Shown here: positions 31,541-39,740 of the stretch, piece after piece
Layout: every line of letters starts with the position of its first letter
Position numbering within the stretch: position 1 is the first letter of the stretch
Assembly (NCBI GenBank): GCA_030765525.1
Contig: JAVCCK010000029.1
Location: forward strand, 1 to 43,683
Direction: 5' to 3'
Source: Candidatus Lernaella stagnicola
GTDB lineage: Bacteria > Lernaellota > Lernaellaia > Lernaellales > Lernaellaceae
Length of the DNA stretch: 43,683 bases
Program-made: the position numbers and the translations under genes
Notes under the pieces: generated by a model
Databases searched by the model: none
Told to the model about the DNA's origin: nothing
The model's input: the letters and a program-made list of their open reading frames with translations, nothing else

Positions 31541-32539
31541 TTGCGCAAACTGACATGGGCCCTGCTACTCAGCTTGATCTGGATCACTACCGCGTTAGCC
31601 GCGAAAGTGGTGATGGTTGAAAAGCGGCAAGCGGTGGGCGTCGGGTATCCGCTGGAATCGTCGCGACGCATGGAGTTGCCGGACGGCCAAGTGGTCCAAC
31701 TAGTGACCTGCTGCGGCTTGAACCAGGACGACTCGGCCCTCTACACCGTGCGCGACCGCGACGGCTATACGCTGGTGGACCGGAAATTCACCAGCGGGCG
31801 GTATTTTCTGGGACCCAAGGGTCGCGTGATTGCGGTGCAGAAAACGGGGCCGTCCTTCACGGTGACTTTTAGCGATCACCTGCTGCACGTGATCAAGGAA
31901 ATCAAGTTGGTCGACGTGCAAAACCTCACGGTGGGCGATCGCGGTTCGGTGGCAGTGCTCGCCCGGACGAGCGAAGGCAGCGTGCTGCGGGTGTACGACG
32001 CGGCCGGCGAGCGGCGCTGGCAGGCACAGGACGCGCCGGAAGGGTCGCTGTATTTCCTACCTCAAGAAAAGCTGCTGATCGTCACGGCCGGGGATACGTT
32101 GTATCTGCACGCTCCGGACGGCGAGAACGTCAAGACCTTCAAGACCGGCGGTCCCGTGCGCTATATCGGCGCGGACCGCGGGGCGGGGTTGATGTTCTTG
32201 CTGGTAAACCGGAAAGAAGGCGCGCAGGTGCAGGCCATCGACTTGAAAAGCTACGAGGAGCGTTGGGCCCATCACGTCGCCGACCAACCGGCGGGGCATT
32301 GCGGCGAGATGGAAGTGGAACTCTCGCGCTATGTCCAGGGGGCGGGAGTCGTCGGCTTGTTGCTGCGTTGTCCGGGCGACCGCGTTCATTTCTACGTCGC
32401 GCGTTTTCTGGACAAGGACGGCAAGATGGTGGGGCAGCAAAAACTCGGCCGCCGCATCGACGCGTCCTTCTTCGAAATCGGCACTACCTTCGCCATCGTC
32501 TCCGATGGCTTCGTGTACACGTTTGCCCGGAGCGAGTAA
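31541..32539 (+). CDS. Secreted beta-propeller (PQQ-like) protein
   Basis: The start is taken as the TTG at 31541, five to six bases behind GGAGG. A GTG at 31502 has no ribosome site. The 332-residue product has a signal peptide (LTWALLLSLIWITTALA). It then has repeats of short beta strands such as YTVRDRDGYTLVDRKF, LRVYDAAGERRWQAQ, LYLHAPDGENVKTF and AIDLKSYEERWAHHV. This matches PQQ/BamB-like propeller blades. A CC pair lies near the start (LVTCCGLNQDD). No catalytic residues are seen. It follows the GH43-like gene by 54 bases and is probably in the same transcript. Confidence 0.7.
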   Translation: MRKLTWALLLSLIWITTALAAKVVMVEKRQAVGVGYPLESSRRMELPDGQVVQLVTCCGLNQDDSALYTVRDRDGYTLVDRKFTSGRYFLGPKGRVIAVQKTGPSFTVTFSDHLLHVIKEIKLVDVQNLTVGDRGSVAVLARTSEGSVLRVYDAAGERRWQAQDAPEGSLYFLPQEKLLIVTAGDTLYLHAPDGENVKTFKTGGPVRYIGADRGAGLMFLLVNRKEGAQVQAIDLKSYEERWAHHVADQPAGHCGEMEVELSRYVQGAGVVGLLLRCPGDRVHFYVARFLDKDGKMVGQQKLGRRIDASFFEIGTTFAIVSDGFVYTFARSE

Positions 32540-32603
32540 GCGTGGCCGCGTACTAACAGCCGTTCGCATCGCGGGCGCGAATCAACCACGTGGATAGGAA
32601 ACG

Positions 32604-33377
32604 ATGCGAATCGCTTGGCTTCCACTGCTTTTAGGAATCATCCTTTTCACCGCGTGCGGCGACCCGGGCGACGGCGTGTTGTGGGGGCATTCCGACCGCG
32701 CGCTGTCGGTGGATGCCATCGAAGTCACCACGGTTTCCGGCGCGGCTTATCGTTTCGATTGGAGTTTCACGATGCTGCCCGACGCGGCGTTGCGGATCCT
32801 CGAGCATCCGAACGAGCGGCCCGTCTACACCAACCAGAGCGGTCGCTTCACGTTTCACGATGTGCCGGTTGATGAGCCCACGACGTTCGTGCTGGAAGCA
32901 CCCGATTTCTTCCCGACCCAAACCGCCACGCTGCTACCCGGTAAAGACGGCATCGGCGACGTCGCGTTTCAAGTGCCGCCGACGGCGTTGACGTGGGCGA
33001 TGTCGCTGTTGCTTTTCGAGGTAATCGATCCGGACAAATGCCAGATTGCTTCGACCGTGACCGAACCGGGCGGCAACCCCTGGTCGCAGGGCATAGAGGG
33101 CGCGCAGGTGTTTATCGATCCGCCGCTGCCGCCGGACCGGGGCCCATTTTATTTCATGATTGTGGAGATACCGGGTTGGCCGATTATTGATCTTCCCCTG
33201 CGTTGGCTAACCGAGACGACGGGAGACGGCGGCGTTATTTTCATCAATGTGCCGCCGGGCGATTATGTGATTTCGGCCGAGAAGGATGGCGAAGAATTTA
33301 CGTCCGCCTACCTGAAATGCCGGCCCGGCGTGCTGGTCAACGCCGCGCCGCCTTACGGCCTGCAAAGGATCGACTGA
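32604..33377 (+). CDS. Lipoprotein with carboxypeptidase-regulatory-like (Ig-type) folds
   Basis: A 257-residue lipoprotein. The signal IAWLPLLLGIILFTAC places the lipid Cys at residue 18. The stretch RPVYTNQSGRFTFHDVP is the consensus of carboxypeptidase regulatory-like (CarboxypepD_reg) beta sandwiches. A second similar segment is GDGGVIFINVPPGDYVISAEKDG. Such modules are usually structural or ligand-binding. The ATG follows AGGAAACG. It lies 64 bases behind the propeller gene. No specific role is visible. Confidence 0.75.
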   Translation: MRIAWLPLLLGIILFTACGDPGDGVLWGHSDRALSVDAIEVTTVSGAAYRFDWSFTMLPDAALRILEHPNERPVYTNQSGRFTFHDVPVDEPTTFVLEAPDFFPTQTATLLPGKDGIGDVAFQVPPTALTWAMSLLLFEVIDPDKCQIASTVTEPGGNPWSQGIEGAQVFIDPPLPPDRGPFYFMIVEIPGWPIIDLPLRWLTETTGDGGVIFINVPPGDYVISAEKDGEEFTSAYLKCRPGVLVNAAPPYGLQRID

Positions 33378-33391
33378 CGCCGTCTACTGCC

Positions 33392-34714
33392 TCAGTGCGT
33401 CATCACCCAAGTGTCGAACACGGTGCCGTCGGGGTCCATGGCCTCGAAGGAAGCCGTCTTGCCGACGATATCGGCCTTAATGAAGTGGTACCGCGTTTCG
33501 TACACGGTGATGTGGTCGAAGTCGTAGAACTGCTGATCAAGCGCCGAGCCGCCGCCGCCGGTGATAATGTGCACGACGCCGTTTTTCTCGCCGCGTTCGT
33601 AATCGTGTGTGTGGCCCGCGAAGAAGACATCGACGCCATACTGTTCCATGAGCGGTACGACCGACATCCGCATGAGAATTTCGCCGCGATAGCCGGGGCT
33701 GTCCCACCCTTCGGACCACGCCGGATGGTGTGAGAAGACAAAAATCCACTCCACGCCGTCATCGTTGGCCCGCTGCAATTGTTCTTCGAACCAGCGGTAC
33801 TGCTTACTGCCTTGCACATACAGGCGGTTCGTGTTCAGCGAAATGAAGCGGGCGTCGCCGTAGTTGAAAGTATAGAAGCTCTCCCCGCCCGGTAGTGAGA
33901 GTAGGTGATAGTAGTAGATGGACTCGCTCTCGTGGTTGCCGATCGAGACGTACACCGGCGTGTCGGCCATCAAGTCGGCGGCCGGTCCGAAAAACTGAGC
34001 GTCATAGTGGTCGAACTGCCAACCATCGGCCACGATATCGCCTACGTTGAAAACGAAGTTCGGCGCCGTTTCGATGATGCCCTCCACAACTTCCCGGTAG
34101 GTAACCGGGTCCGAACGGTTGTCACCGAGGATCGCGAAGGTAAAGGGCGTGTCGGCTTCGACCGCGGTGTTCAAAGTGCTCATCTCGGCTTCGGCACCGT
34201 GGGAACGCACGACGTAATGGTAACGCGTGTCGGGTGAGAGCTTGGCGACGCGGATTTCGTGATGGGTTTTTTCTTCCAGATCGCACTGGTAGTAACCCAG
34301 GTCCTCGGTCGGCCCGAAGCGGACGATGCTATTACCCGGCGCGTCGGTCTCCCAGACGATACGCATGGAATTGCGCGTCACGTGCTGCAAGTAGGGCCCG
34401 CGGATGATGTTCGGAGCCTCGCCGTATCCGTAGGGTTCGCAATCTTGAATGGACGGCGTGTCGTCGTCGTCATCGTCGTCATCGTCGTCATCGACGGTGT
34501 CGTCGTCGTCATCGACGGTGTCGTTATCGTCGTCATCGTCGTCATCGACGGTGTCGTTGTCGTCGTTATCGTCGTTATGGTCATTGTCGTCGTTGTTATC
34601 GTCGTCGTCGGTGACGTCGTTGTCATCATCGTCGTCATCATCACAGGCCACGAGGCCTACGGCCAAGACGACCATCAACACGAAGAGAATCGATAGAAAA
34701 AGTTGCTTTATCAC
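33392..34714 (-). CDS. Lipoprotein purple-acid-phosphatase-like metallophosphatase with poly-Asp linker
   Basis: A 440-residue protein. The signal FVLMVVLAVGLVAC sets the lipid Cys at 24. Residues 25 to about 86 are almost pure Asp with Asn, Thr and Val. An N-terminal fibronectin-like domain typical of purple acid phosphatases follows (IIRGPYLQHVTRNSMRIVWE). Then comes the calcineurin-like phosphatase core: ILGDNRSD, GDIVADG, GNHES, SHHPAW and GHTHDYER, which together hold the two metals. It probably releases phosphate at the cell surface. Here the poly-Asp lies behind the lipid anchor, as a spacer, whereas three other secreted proteins carry it at the C-terminus. It is convergent with the 32604 gene; the 14 bases between show no terminator. 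Confidence 0.9.
   Translation of the reverse strand: MIKQLFLSILFVLMVVLAVGLVACDDDDDDDNDVTDDDDNNDDNDHNDDNDDNDTVDDDDDDDNDTVDDDDDTVDDDDDDDDDDDTPSIQDCEPYGYGEAPNIIRGPYLQHVTRNSMRIVWETDAPGNSIVRFGPTEDLGYYQCDLEEKTHHEIRVAKLSPDTRYHYVVRSHGAEAEMSTLNTAVEADTPFTFAILGDNRSDPVTYREVVEGIIETAPNFVFNVGDIVADGWQFDHYDAQFFGPAADLMADTPVYVSIGNHESESIYYYHLLSLPGGESFYTFNYGDARFISLNTNRLYVQGSKQYRWFEEQLQRANDDGVEWIFVFSHHPAWSEGWDSPGYRGEILMRMSVVPLMEQYGVDVFFAGHTHDYERGEKNGVVHIITGGGGSALDQQFYDFDHITVYETRYHFIKADIVGKTASFEAMDPDGTVFDTWVMTH
34455..34645. repeat. Trinucleotide tract encoding a ~60-residue poly-Asp linker
   Basis: Imperfect gtc/atc/gtt repeats, including larger repeated blocks (gtcatcgacggtgtcgt recurs near 34486, 34507 and 34540). 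They encode (D)nTVDD units behind the lipobox of the phosphatase. The larger block repeats suggest unit duplication. Confidence 0.8.
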
Positions 34715-34804
34715 GGCTGGTACTCCATCGAGTGTTTTTCTTATCGCATACCATACAGACTTTCGCCCCGCGCCGGGCGCTCGTCAAGTCAGAATTCTCG
34801 AGCG

Positions 34805-35758
34805 TTAAATACGGAAGAACAGGAGTGCGAGGAATAAGGCATAGACAATGATCAACAACGAACCGGCCGGTCGTTCCATCGTTCGCGGCTCGCGGAATCT
34901 AAACAGGCAAAAAAGCATCACGGCATTGGCGATTAGGAACAGGAAGTCGACGCGGGCGTCCGCCTCGTTGAACGAAAACGGAGCGATGACGCCCGCCGTG
35001 CCGACGATCAGCAGCAAATTGAAAATGTTCGAACCGATCAGGTTGCCCAGCACCAGGCTGCTTTCGTTGCGCCGCGCCGCGGCAATGGTTGTGGCCAATT
35101 CGGGCAGGCTGGTACCGAGGGCGACGATCGTGGTGCCGATGACGCGCTCGGCGATGTTAAGTTCGCGGGCGATGTTGATCGCCGCGTCGACCATCCAGTT
35201 GGCGCCGAAAAAGAGGCCCACGCTACCAGCGAAGATGAGAATCACGGCGATCCACCAGGATTCTTTCGGCTTCGTTTCGCCTTCGGGCAACTCGGGCACG
35301 TCCTCGGGATGGCGCAAGCCGTTCCACACCGTGAGGCTGAGATAGGAACACATCGCGAGCAGGAAAAGCGTTCCGTCGTAGAGATCAATGCGGCCGTCGA
35401 AGGCCAGAAGGCCGAAAAGTACGACCACCAACAGGTGCAAGGGCAGGTCGCGGCGAAAGAGACTGGGCGTGGCGGCCAGCGGGAAGATCAGAGCGGCGAT
35501 GCCCAAAATCAAGCCGGTGTTGAGCAGGTTGGACCCCACGGCGTTGCCCAACGCGATCGGCGCCGACCCTTTGACGGCGGCGAGCACGGATACGACCAGT
35601 TCCGGCAACGAGGTGCCGTAGGCGAGAATCGTCAAGCCCACCAGCAAGGGCGATAGCTTGAAAACGCGGGCGATTTTCAAGCCGCCATAGACGAGGATCT
35701 CGGCACCGAGAGCCAGGGCGATCAATCCACCGATGAAAATGCCGAACTGTATTAGCAA
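34805..35758 (-). CDS. Na+/Ca2+ exchanger-family antiporter (CaCA, YrbG-like)
   Basis: A 317-residue protein from the TTG at 35758, six to seven bases behind AGGAGG and 18 bases after the expected transcription start of the promoter at 35783. The longer frame (to 35818) begins upstream of that promoter. There are ten hydrophobic segments. The two signature alpha repeats are LTILAYGTSLPELVVSVLAA and TTIVALGTSLPELATTIAAA. Each is followed by a GNxxGSNxxN motif (ALGNAVGSNLLNTGLIL, VLGNLIGSNIFNLLLIV). It exchanges Ca2+ for Na+ or H+ across the inner membrane. The large loop (PEDVPELPEGETKPKESW) is acidic. Confidence 0.92.
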   Translation of the reverse strand: MLIQFGIFIGGLIALALGAEILVYGGLKIARVFKLSPLLVGLTILAYGTSLPELVVSVLAAVKGSAPIALGNAVGSNLLNTGLILGIAALIFPLAATPSLFRRDLPLHLLVVVLFGLLAFDGRIDLYDGTLFLLAMCSYLSLTVWNGLRHPEDVPELPEGETKPKESWWIAVILIFAGSVGLFFGANWMVDAAINIARELNIAERVIGTTIVALGTSLPELATTIAAARRNESSLVLGNLIGSNIFNLLLIVGTAGVIAPFSFNEADARVDFLFLIANAVMLFCLFRFREPRTMERPAGSLLIIVYALFLALLFFRI

Positions 35759-35782
35759 ACCTAGCCTCCTCTTGGCCCGCAC

Positions 35783-35810
35783 ATTATAGGGGCGCGTCCG
35801 GGAATGTCGA
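35783..35810 (-). promoter_or_regulatory. Promoter of the exchanger gene
   Basis: Minus strand TCGACA (35810-35805), 16-base spacer, perfect TATAAT (35788-35783), 24 bases before the TTG start. It supports the short start. Confidence 0.75.
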
Positions 35811-35883
35811 GTTGTCACAACGAGTCGCTGGTCGCTCGACGGGGAATTCGTTATGATCGGGGCACCTTACGCAGGAGAGGGAA

Positions 35884-36501
35884 GTGGCGCGTAAAGCAAT
35901 TTTTGTTGCCGCGGTGGTCGTGTTGATCGTATTGATGGCCGGGGTGCGAGTCGTCATCAGCGGCCACGCCGCCCGGCGGACGGCGGATCGCTTGTTGGCC
36001 GAAGGCAACGAAGACACGGCCGTGGGCTTCTACGATCGCACGTTGCACATGTACTGGCCGGGCAGCCCGGATGTCGAAGCCGCCGTGTCGCATTTAAGCG
36101 CCATGGCCGGGCGTCGGGAAACCGCGGGCGATCAAGAGGGCGCGCTGCACATCTGGCGCGTCTTGCGTAGCGGGCTGTATGCGGCGCGCGGGTTGTATCA
36201 GCCATACAAAGAGACTATCCGCCACGCGGAGGAGCGCATCGCGGCGCTGGTCGCGCTACAGAAAGGCGACCCGACCGAGCAGGCGAGGCATCTGGAAATC
36301 CTGCAACGCAGTCACGACCCCCGGCGGTCATGGTCGATGCTGGCGCTGTTGGGTTTTGCCGTTTGGCTGGGAGGCGCCGTCGGTTTCATCTGGCGCGGCT
36401 TGAGCCCGAAGGGCAAACTCCACGCACGCCCGGCGGCCGTCTGGGCGGCGGTGTTCGCGGGCGGCTACGTGCTGTGGCTGGTGGGTTTGTACTTGGCCTG
36501 A
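35884..36501 (+). CDS. Membrane protein with periplasmic helical domain, unrecognised
   Basis: A 205-residue protein with a GTG start five bases behind AGGAGAGG. There is an N-terminal transmembrane helix (IFVAAVVVLIVLMAGVRVVI). A soluble TPR-like helical stretch follows (LLAEGNEDTAVGFYDRTLHM, ETAGDQEGALHIWRVLRSG), and then two C-terminal helices (LALLGFAVWLGGAVGFIW, VFAGGYVLWLVGLYL). It may be an assembly or scaffolding protein. It is divergent from the exchanger and its stop lies 10 nt from the convergent Cys-rich gene. The family is not recognised. Confidence 0.75.
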   Translation: MARKAIFVAAVVVLIVLMAGVRVVISGHAARRTADRLLAEGNEDTAVGFYDRTLHMYWPGSPDVEAAVSHLSAMAGRRETAGDQEGALHIWRVLRSGLYAARGLYQPYKETIRHAEERIAALVALQKGDPTEQARHLEILQRSHDPRRSWSMLALLGFAVWLGGAVGFIWRGLSPKGKLHARPAAVWAAVFAGGYVLWLVGLYLA

Positions 36502-36511
36502 TTCCCTTTTT

Positions 36512-37063
36512 CTATTGCCGGCACGGCAGCAGACACTCGACATAATCGCTCTGGCAGCCGATTTCGCCGAGCGGTGAAAGCGTCGATTCGAGGCAACTGC
36601 CCAACAAGAAATTGCATTGCGTGCGACAGGTATAATTCCAGTCGTGGCACGTGTACAGGGTTTGGTAGCATCCTTCGAGACAGGCGTTATCCAGGACGCT
36701 GCAATCGTCGAGGCATTCCAGCGTATCCACGAGGCATGATTCACACTGGTCGGCGCAATAGACCAAACGCGCGTCGACTTGTTTTTGGCAGCTCTTGTAA
36801 GACGGGGTGCAGTCGTTGGCGACGCAATCGGCATCGTTGCAGTTGTCTTGGCAAACCGCGTAATCGTTGAAGCACCCGTACCAATCGTCCAATCCGTAGC
36901 GCGTGCAGTAGCGATCGCAATCCGACACGTCGCCCGTGGGCGGGTCTTCGCTCCAATTCGAATTGGCGCCTATTTCTTTGGCATCACCGCCGCCGCAAGC
37001 CGCCAACCAGATTCCCAGCGCGAGAACGGCCATCGTGAGACATATCCCCGTACGCAACGACAT
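36512..37063 (-). CDS. Cysteine-rich lipoprotein
   Basis: A 183-residue protein. The signal ICLTMAVLALGIWLAAC gives the lipid Cys at residue 23. The mature part holds about 24 cysteines in recurrent CxxxC and CxxxxxxC spacings (DCDRYCTRYG, YGCFNDYAVCQDNCNDADC, CADQCESCLVDTLECLDDC, CLEGCYQTLYTC), ending in YVECLLPCRQ. This suggests repeated disulfide-bonded helical hairpins. No metal or haem motif (CxxCH) is present, so it is not a cytochrome. It lies 13 nt behind sppA and is probably co-transcribed. Function unknown. Confidence 0.75.
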   Translation of the reverse strand: MSLRTGICLTMAVLALGIWLAACGGGDAKEIGANSNWSEDPPTGDVSDCDRYCTRYGLDDWYGCFNDYAVCQDNCNDADCVANDCTPSYKSCQKQVDARLVYCADQCESCLVDTLECLDDCSVLDNACLEGCYQTLYTCHDWNYTCRTQCNFLLGSCLESTLSPLGEIGCQSDYVECLLPCRQ

Positions 37064-37076
37064 GAACTTGCCCCTT

Positions 37077-38072
37077 TCAGAAGCCCATCCACATGTACAT
37101 CAAGCGCGGCTGCGCCAGGTCCATGAGCTTCTCGTAATCAATCACGGAAAGATCGGCCCCGATTTCCGGAGTTTCGGCCCGGGTGAGGCTGTAGATGTTT
37201 TGCTCCGGCCGTTTGCTCGTCGAGTACAAGATGACACCCGCGTCGCTAATTTTCGCCAAGCGCTTAGCCTCTTCGATGGCGTCTTCCAGGTCGCCGATTT
37301 GGTCGACGAGGCCGAGCTTCTTCGCATCTTGGGCGTGGAGCACGCGGCCGTCGGCGAGTTTCAACACTTGTTCGCGCGTGAGATTCGGTCGGCCCTTGTC
37401 CACGACATCGACGAAACGCGCGTAGGCGTTGTCGACGATTTTCTGCAGCACTTCGCGTTCTTCGGGGGTCATTTCGTCAAAGGGATTGCCCACGTCCTTC
37501 ATCGAGCCGGCTTTGATCACGCGGCTTTCCACCCCGATTTTTTCGAATAGGCCGTGGAAGCCGAACGAGTGCATGATCACACCGATACTTCCGGTGATAC
37601 TCGTGGGATGGGCGACAATGGTGTCGGCGGGACAACTAACGTAATACCCGCCCGATGCCGCCACGCCCATGAAAGAAGCCACGATGGGAATTTTCGTCTT
37701 TTGTTGGAATCGCAACAACTCGCGGTAGATGATATCCGAGGCCGTCACGGTGCCGCCGGGCGAATTGACACGCAGGACAACCGCCTTGACGCGTTCGTCG
37801 CGTTCGGCTTTCTCCAGCTTGCGCCGGACGATGGCGGTGGTTGGTTCCTTATCACGCAGCCAGCCGGGTCGGCCGTATTCGACCAAGACACCCTCGATAT
37901 CGAGAATGAGTATGCGGTCGTCGGTGCTCTTGCTTGCCGGTGCACGCACCAGACGCGTAGAAAGCGGCTGGTTCTGGTCGGGCAGTAAGTTCAATTCATT
38001 GCCCGAAAAGCATCCGACAGAGAACAGGAGCAGCGTGAGCAGGGCGGCGATAAGAAATGCGCTTCGTTTCAT
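37077..38072 (-). CDS. sppA: Signal peptide peptidase SppA-like S49 protease (lipoprotein)
   Basis: A 331-residue S49-family peptidase. The N-terminus ends in lipobox SVGC (Cys21), so it is anchored as a lipoprotein instead of by the usual transmembrane helix. The nucleophile Ser lies in GVAASGGYYVSC and the general-base Lys in GSMKDVGNPF. VVLRVNSPGGTVTASD and SITGSIGV are further hallmarks. SppA degrades cleaved signal peptides. The short single-domain form matches SppA of Gram-positives and many deltaproteobacteria. It is followed by the Cys-rich lipoprotein gene. Confidence 0.93.
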   Translation of the reverse strand: MKRSAFLIAALLTLLLFSVGCFSGNELNLLPDQNQPLSTRLVRAPASKSTDDRILILDIEGVLVEYGRPGWLRDKEPTTAIVRRKLEKAERDERVKAVVLRVNSPGGTVTASDIIYRELLRFQQKTKIPIVASFMGVAASGGYYVSCPADTIVAHPTSITGSIGVIMHSFGFHGLFEKIGVESRVIKAGSMKDVGNPFDEMTPEEREVLQKIVDNAYARFVDVVDKGRPNLTREQVLKLADGRVLHAQDAKKLGLVDQIGDLEDAIEEAKRLAKISDAGVILYSTSKRPEQNIYSLTRAETPEIGADLSVIDYEKLMDLAQPRLMYMWMGF

Positions 38073-38739
38073 AGTTCGCTCCTCGGATAGCGGCTGTGTC
38101 GATGCTTAAGTGTCGCCGCGGCTCCCGCGCAAATCAAGGGGTAGGCGGGGCACGCAAACTTTTCACACCTTGTGCAAGCTTTTACATGAAACCTTTGCGC
38201 CGGCGACACTCAAAGTGCCTTGCCAAGTGGATTGGGGAGTTTTCGCTTCGACGCGTTTCCGGTCCGAAGTGTTGTAGGCACGTTTTCTTTTCAAGAACTT
38301 GGCGGTGAATGATCGTTCAAACGGCGCGCCGGGGTCGTTGGTTGGCACGGCTTTTGATTGCTTAAATAGACAGTGTTCGAGACGCAATCCGGGAGGTCAC
38401 AATCGGAAAACGATGGACGATTTCCGGCGGGACTCCCGAGAAGTGAAATTACTCCTGTTCTTGGTTGATTGATTGCGAGACGGCGCGGGTGATTGCGGAA
38501 CTCCTTGCCCTCCCGGCAACGTCGTCGGCTTGGAAAAGCCAAATCCGAACCGGGTTGCATTCCCGGCAGCCCTGTATCCCCCATAAAGGCGGGACGTCGA
38601 TGGATCGGCGTTTCCGCCTTCCTCAGTTAATAGAAGCGCGATGGCCCGGCAGCGGGTCCAATGTATAAACTTTTCCGGTCGCCACCTTGCTCACGACGCC
38701 TATCCGGCGCTACATTGCCATCAAGACAGGGGAGGGACC
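38073..38739. other. 667-bp intergenic region, no gene recognised
   Basis: It lies between the start of sppA and the 38740 gene, which diverge, so both promoters should be here. A 9-bp inverted repeat, gtgtcgccg near 38110 and cggcgacac near 38201, is present. Short frames on both strands have atypical composition and no ribosome sites. No riboswitch, tRNA, 4.5S, tmRNA or RNase P signature was recognised. A structured leader RNA cannot be excluded by eye. Confidence 0.5.
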
Positions 38740-39375
38740 ATGTTCGACCGGCAACTGGCCAAATGGCATTTGGAGCGACAGGGGTATTTCGCCGCCATCG
38801 ACGTGAATCTAGGCGACGACGATATGGTCGACGTGTTCGGCGTCAAGACCACCACCAACGAACCGGCGGTGTTCGGCGTCGTGCGCGGTTGGTGGCACAC
38901 CGGGGCGTATTTGACGCCCAGCCTGATTCGCAATCACCTGCAAACCGACCGCCATTTGCTCGATCGTGCCTTCGCGCCCGAACGGCTGGCGCAGGCCCAA
39001 ACGCAATTCGGTCTCGACCAGCCTCCGGATAAGGTGATTTTCTATTCCAAACGCAGCCCCTCGTTGGCCGCCGAAGCCGAAGGCGAGCTGCAACTTCTGG
39101 GAATTCGGGCTGTCTATCTGGAAGACATTCTTGCCGCGGCCTTGGCCGAAGTGCGGTACGACGATCGCGGCGGGGGCACGATATTCGCCGTCTTGGCCAT
39201 GGTGAAGGGATCACGTATTTTCAAGGAAATGGCTCGTTTGGCCCGGCAGGTCGAACGGCAAACGGAGAAGAAAAAGGCCGACAAAGTTCGGCCGGAGCCC
39301 GACGAGACGGACCAGCAACTCGATCTGCTGCTGTCGATGCCCGAAGAGGAGGAGGATGAAGGCGTATCCGAATAA
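38740..39375 (+). CDS. Conserved-looking cytoplasmic protein, possible nuclease-like fold
   Basis: A 211-residue protein; the ATG is behind GGGAGGG. The N-terminal 60 residues (LAKWHLERQGYFAAIDVNLG, DDDMVDVFGVK, FGVVRGWW) recall the first helix and beta core of PD-(D/E)xK-like nucleases, with a D-x-GVK segment. This is weak. The middle (KVIFYSKRSPSLAAEAEGEL, LGIRAVYLEDI) has alternating strands and helices. The C-terminus is charged and coiled-coil-like (RQVERQTEKKKADKV), ending in a run of Glu. There is no signal peptide. It heads a five-gene plus-strand operon with the ClpX-like ATPase and overlaps the next gene by 20 bases if that one starts at 39356. Confidence 0.7.
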   Translation: MFDRQLAKWHLERQGYFAAIDVNLGDDDMVDVFGVKTTTNEPAVFGVVRGWWHTGAYLTPSLIRNHLQTDRHLLDRAFAPERLAQAQTQFGLDQPPDKVIFYSKRSPSLAAEAEGELQLLGIRAVYLEDILAAALAEVRYDDRGGGTIFAVLAMVKGSRIFKEMARLARQVERQTEKKKADKVRPEPDETDQQLDLLLSMPEEEEDEGVSE

Positions 39376-39736
39376 CATGCCGCTGGCCGTTATCTGGCGG
39401 CTGCTGTTGCTGACGGCCACGGTGGTGATCATCTTGGCGGTGGGCATGCATCAATTCGAGTGGCAGCCTTTCGGGGAAAAGCAAATGCCGACGGCGCCCG
39501 ACGACGTGGAACAGGTCATCCGTCAAGATATGGGCGGGGAAGATACGCCGCAGCCGTGGGACGAGCCGCTCGAGAAGATCAAGGGCCTGCTCCAAACCGA
39601 CGAGGATACTCCGGAGGTCACGCCGACCCCGACCCCGACACCCAAGCCGACGCCGACTCCGACGCCGACCCCGACACCGGAACCGAAAATGGACGAAGAC
39701 GCGCTTACCGGTTTTCTGGAAGATCAGTTGAAGTAA
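39356..39736 (+). CDS. Small single-pass membrane protein with Pro-Thr repeat linker
   Basis: A 126-residue protein, or 119 from a second ATG at 39377, which avoids the overlap with the previous gene. There is one N-terminal transmembrane helix (LAVIWRLLLLTATVVIILAV), an acidic segment, a (PT)n linker (TPTPTPTPKPTPTPTPTPTP) and a short acidic helix at the C-terminus (MDEDALTGFLEDQLK). The design is an anchored tether presenting a short peptide. Its gene lies directly before the ClpX-like ATPase gene, so the peptide might be an adaptor or degron. That is speculation. Confidence 0.65.
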   Translation: MKAYPNNMPLAVIWRLLLLTATVVIILAVGMHQFEWQPFGEKQMPTAPDDVEQVIRQDMGGEDTPQPWDEPLEKIKGLLQTDEDTPEVTPTPTPTPKPTPTPTPTPTPEPKMDEDALTGFLEDQLK

Positions 39737-39740
39737 CGCC

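Noticed and set aside
38073-38739. Possible structured RNA or small genes in the sppA upstream gap
   Set aside because: Only one 9-bp inverted repeat about 90 bases apart was found. No known riboswitch core or coding pattern was recognised by eye. A covariance-model (Rfam) search would decide.
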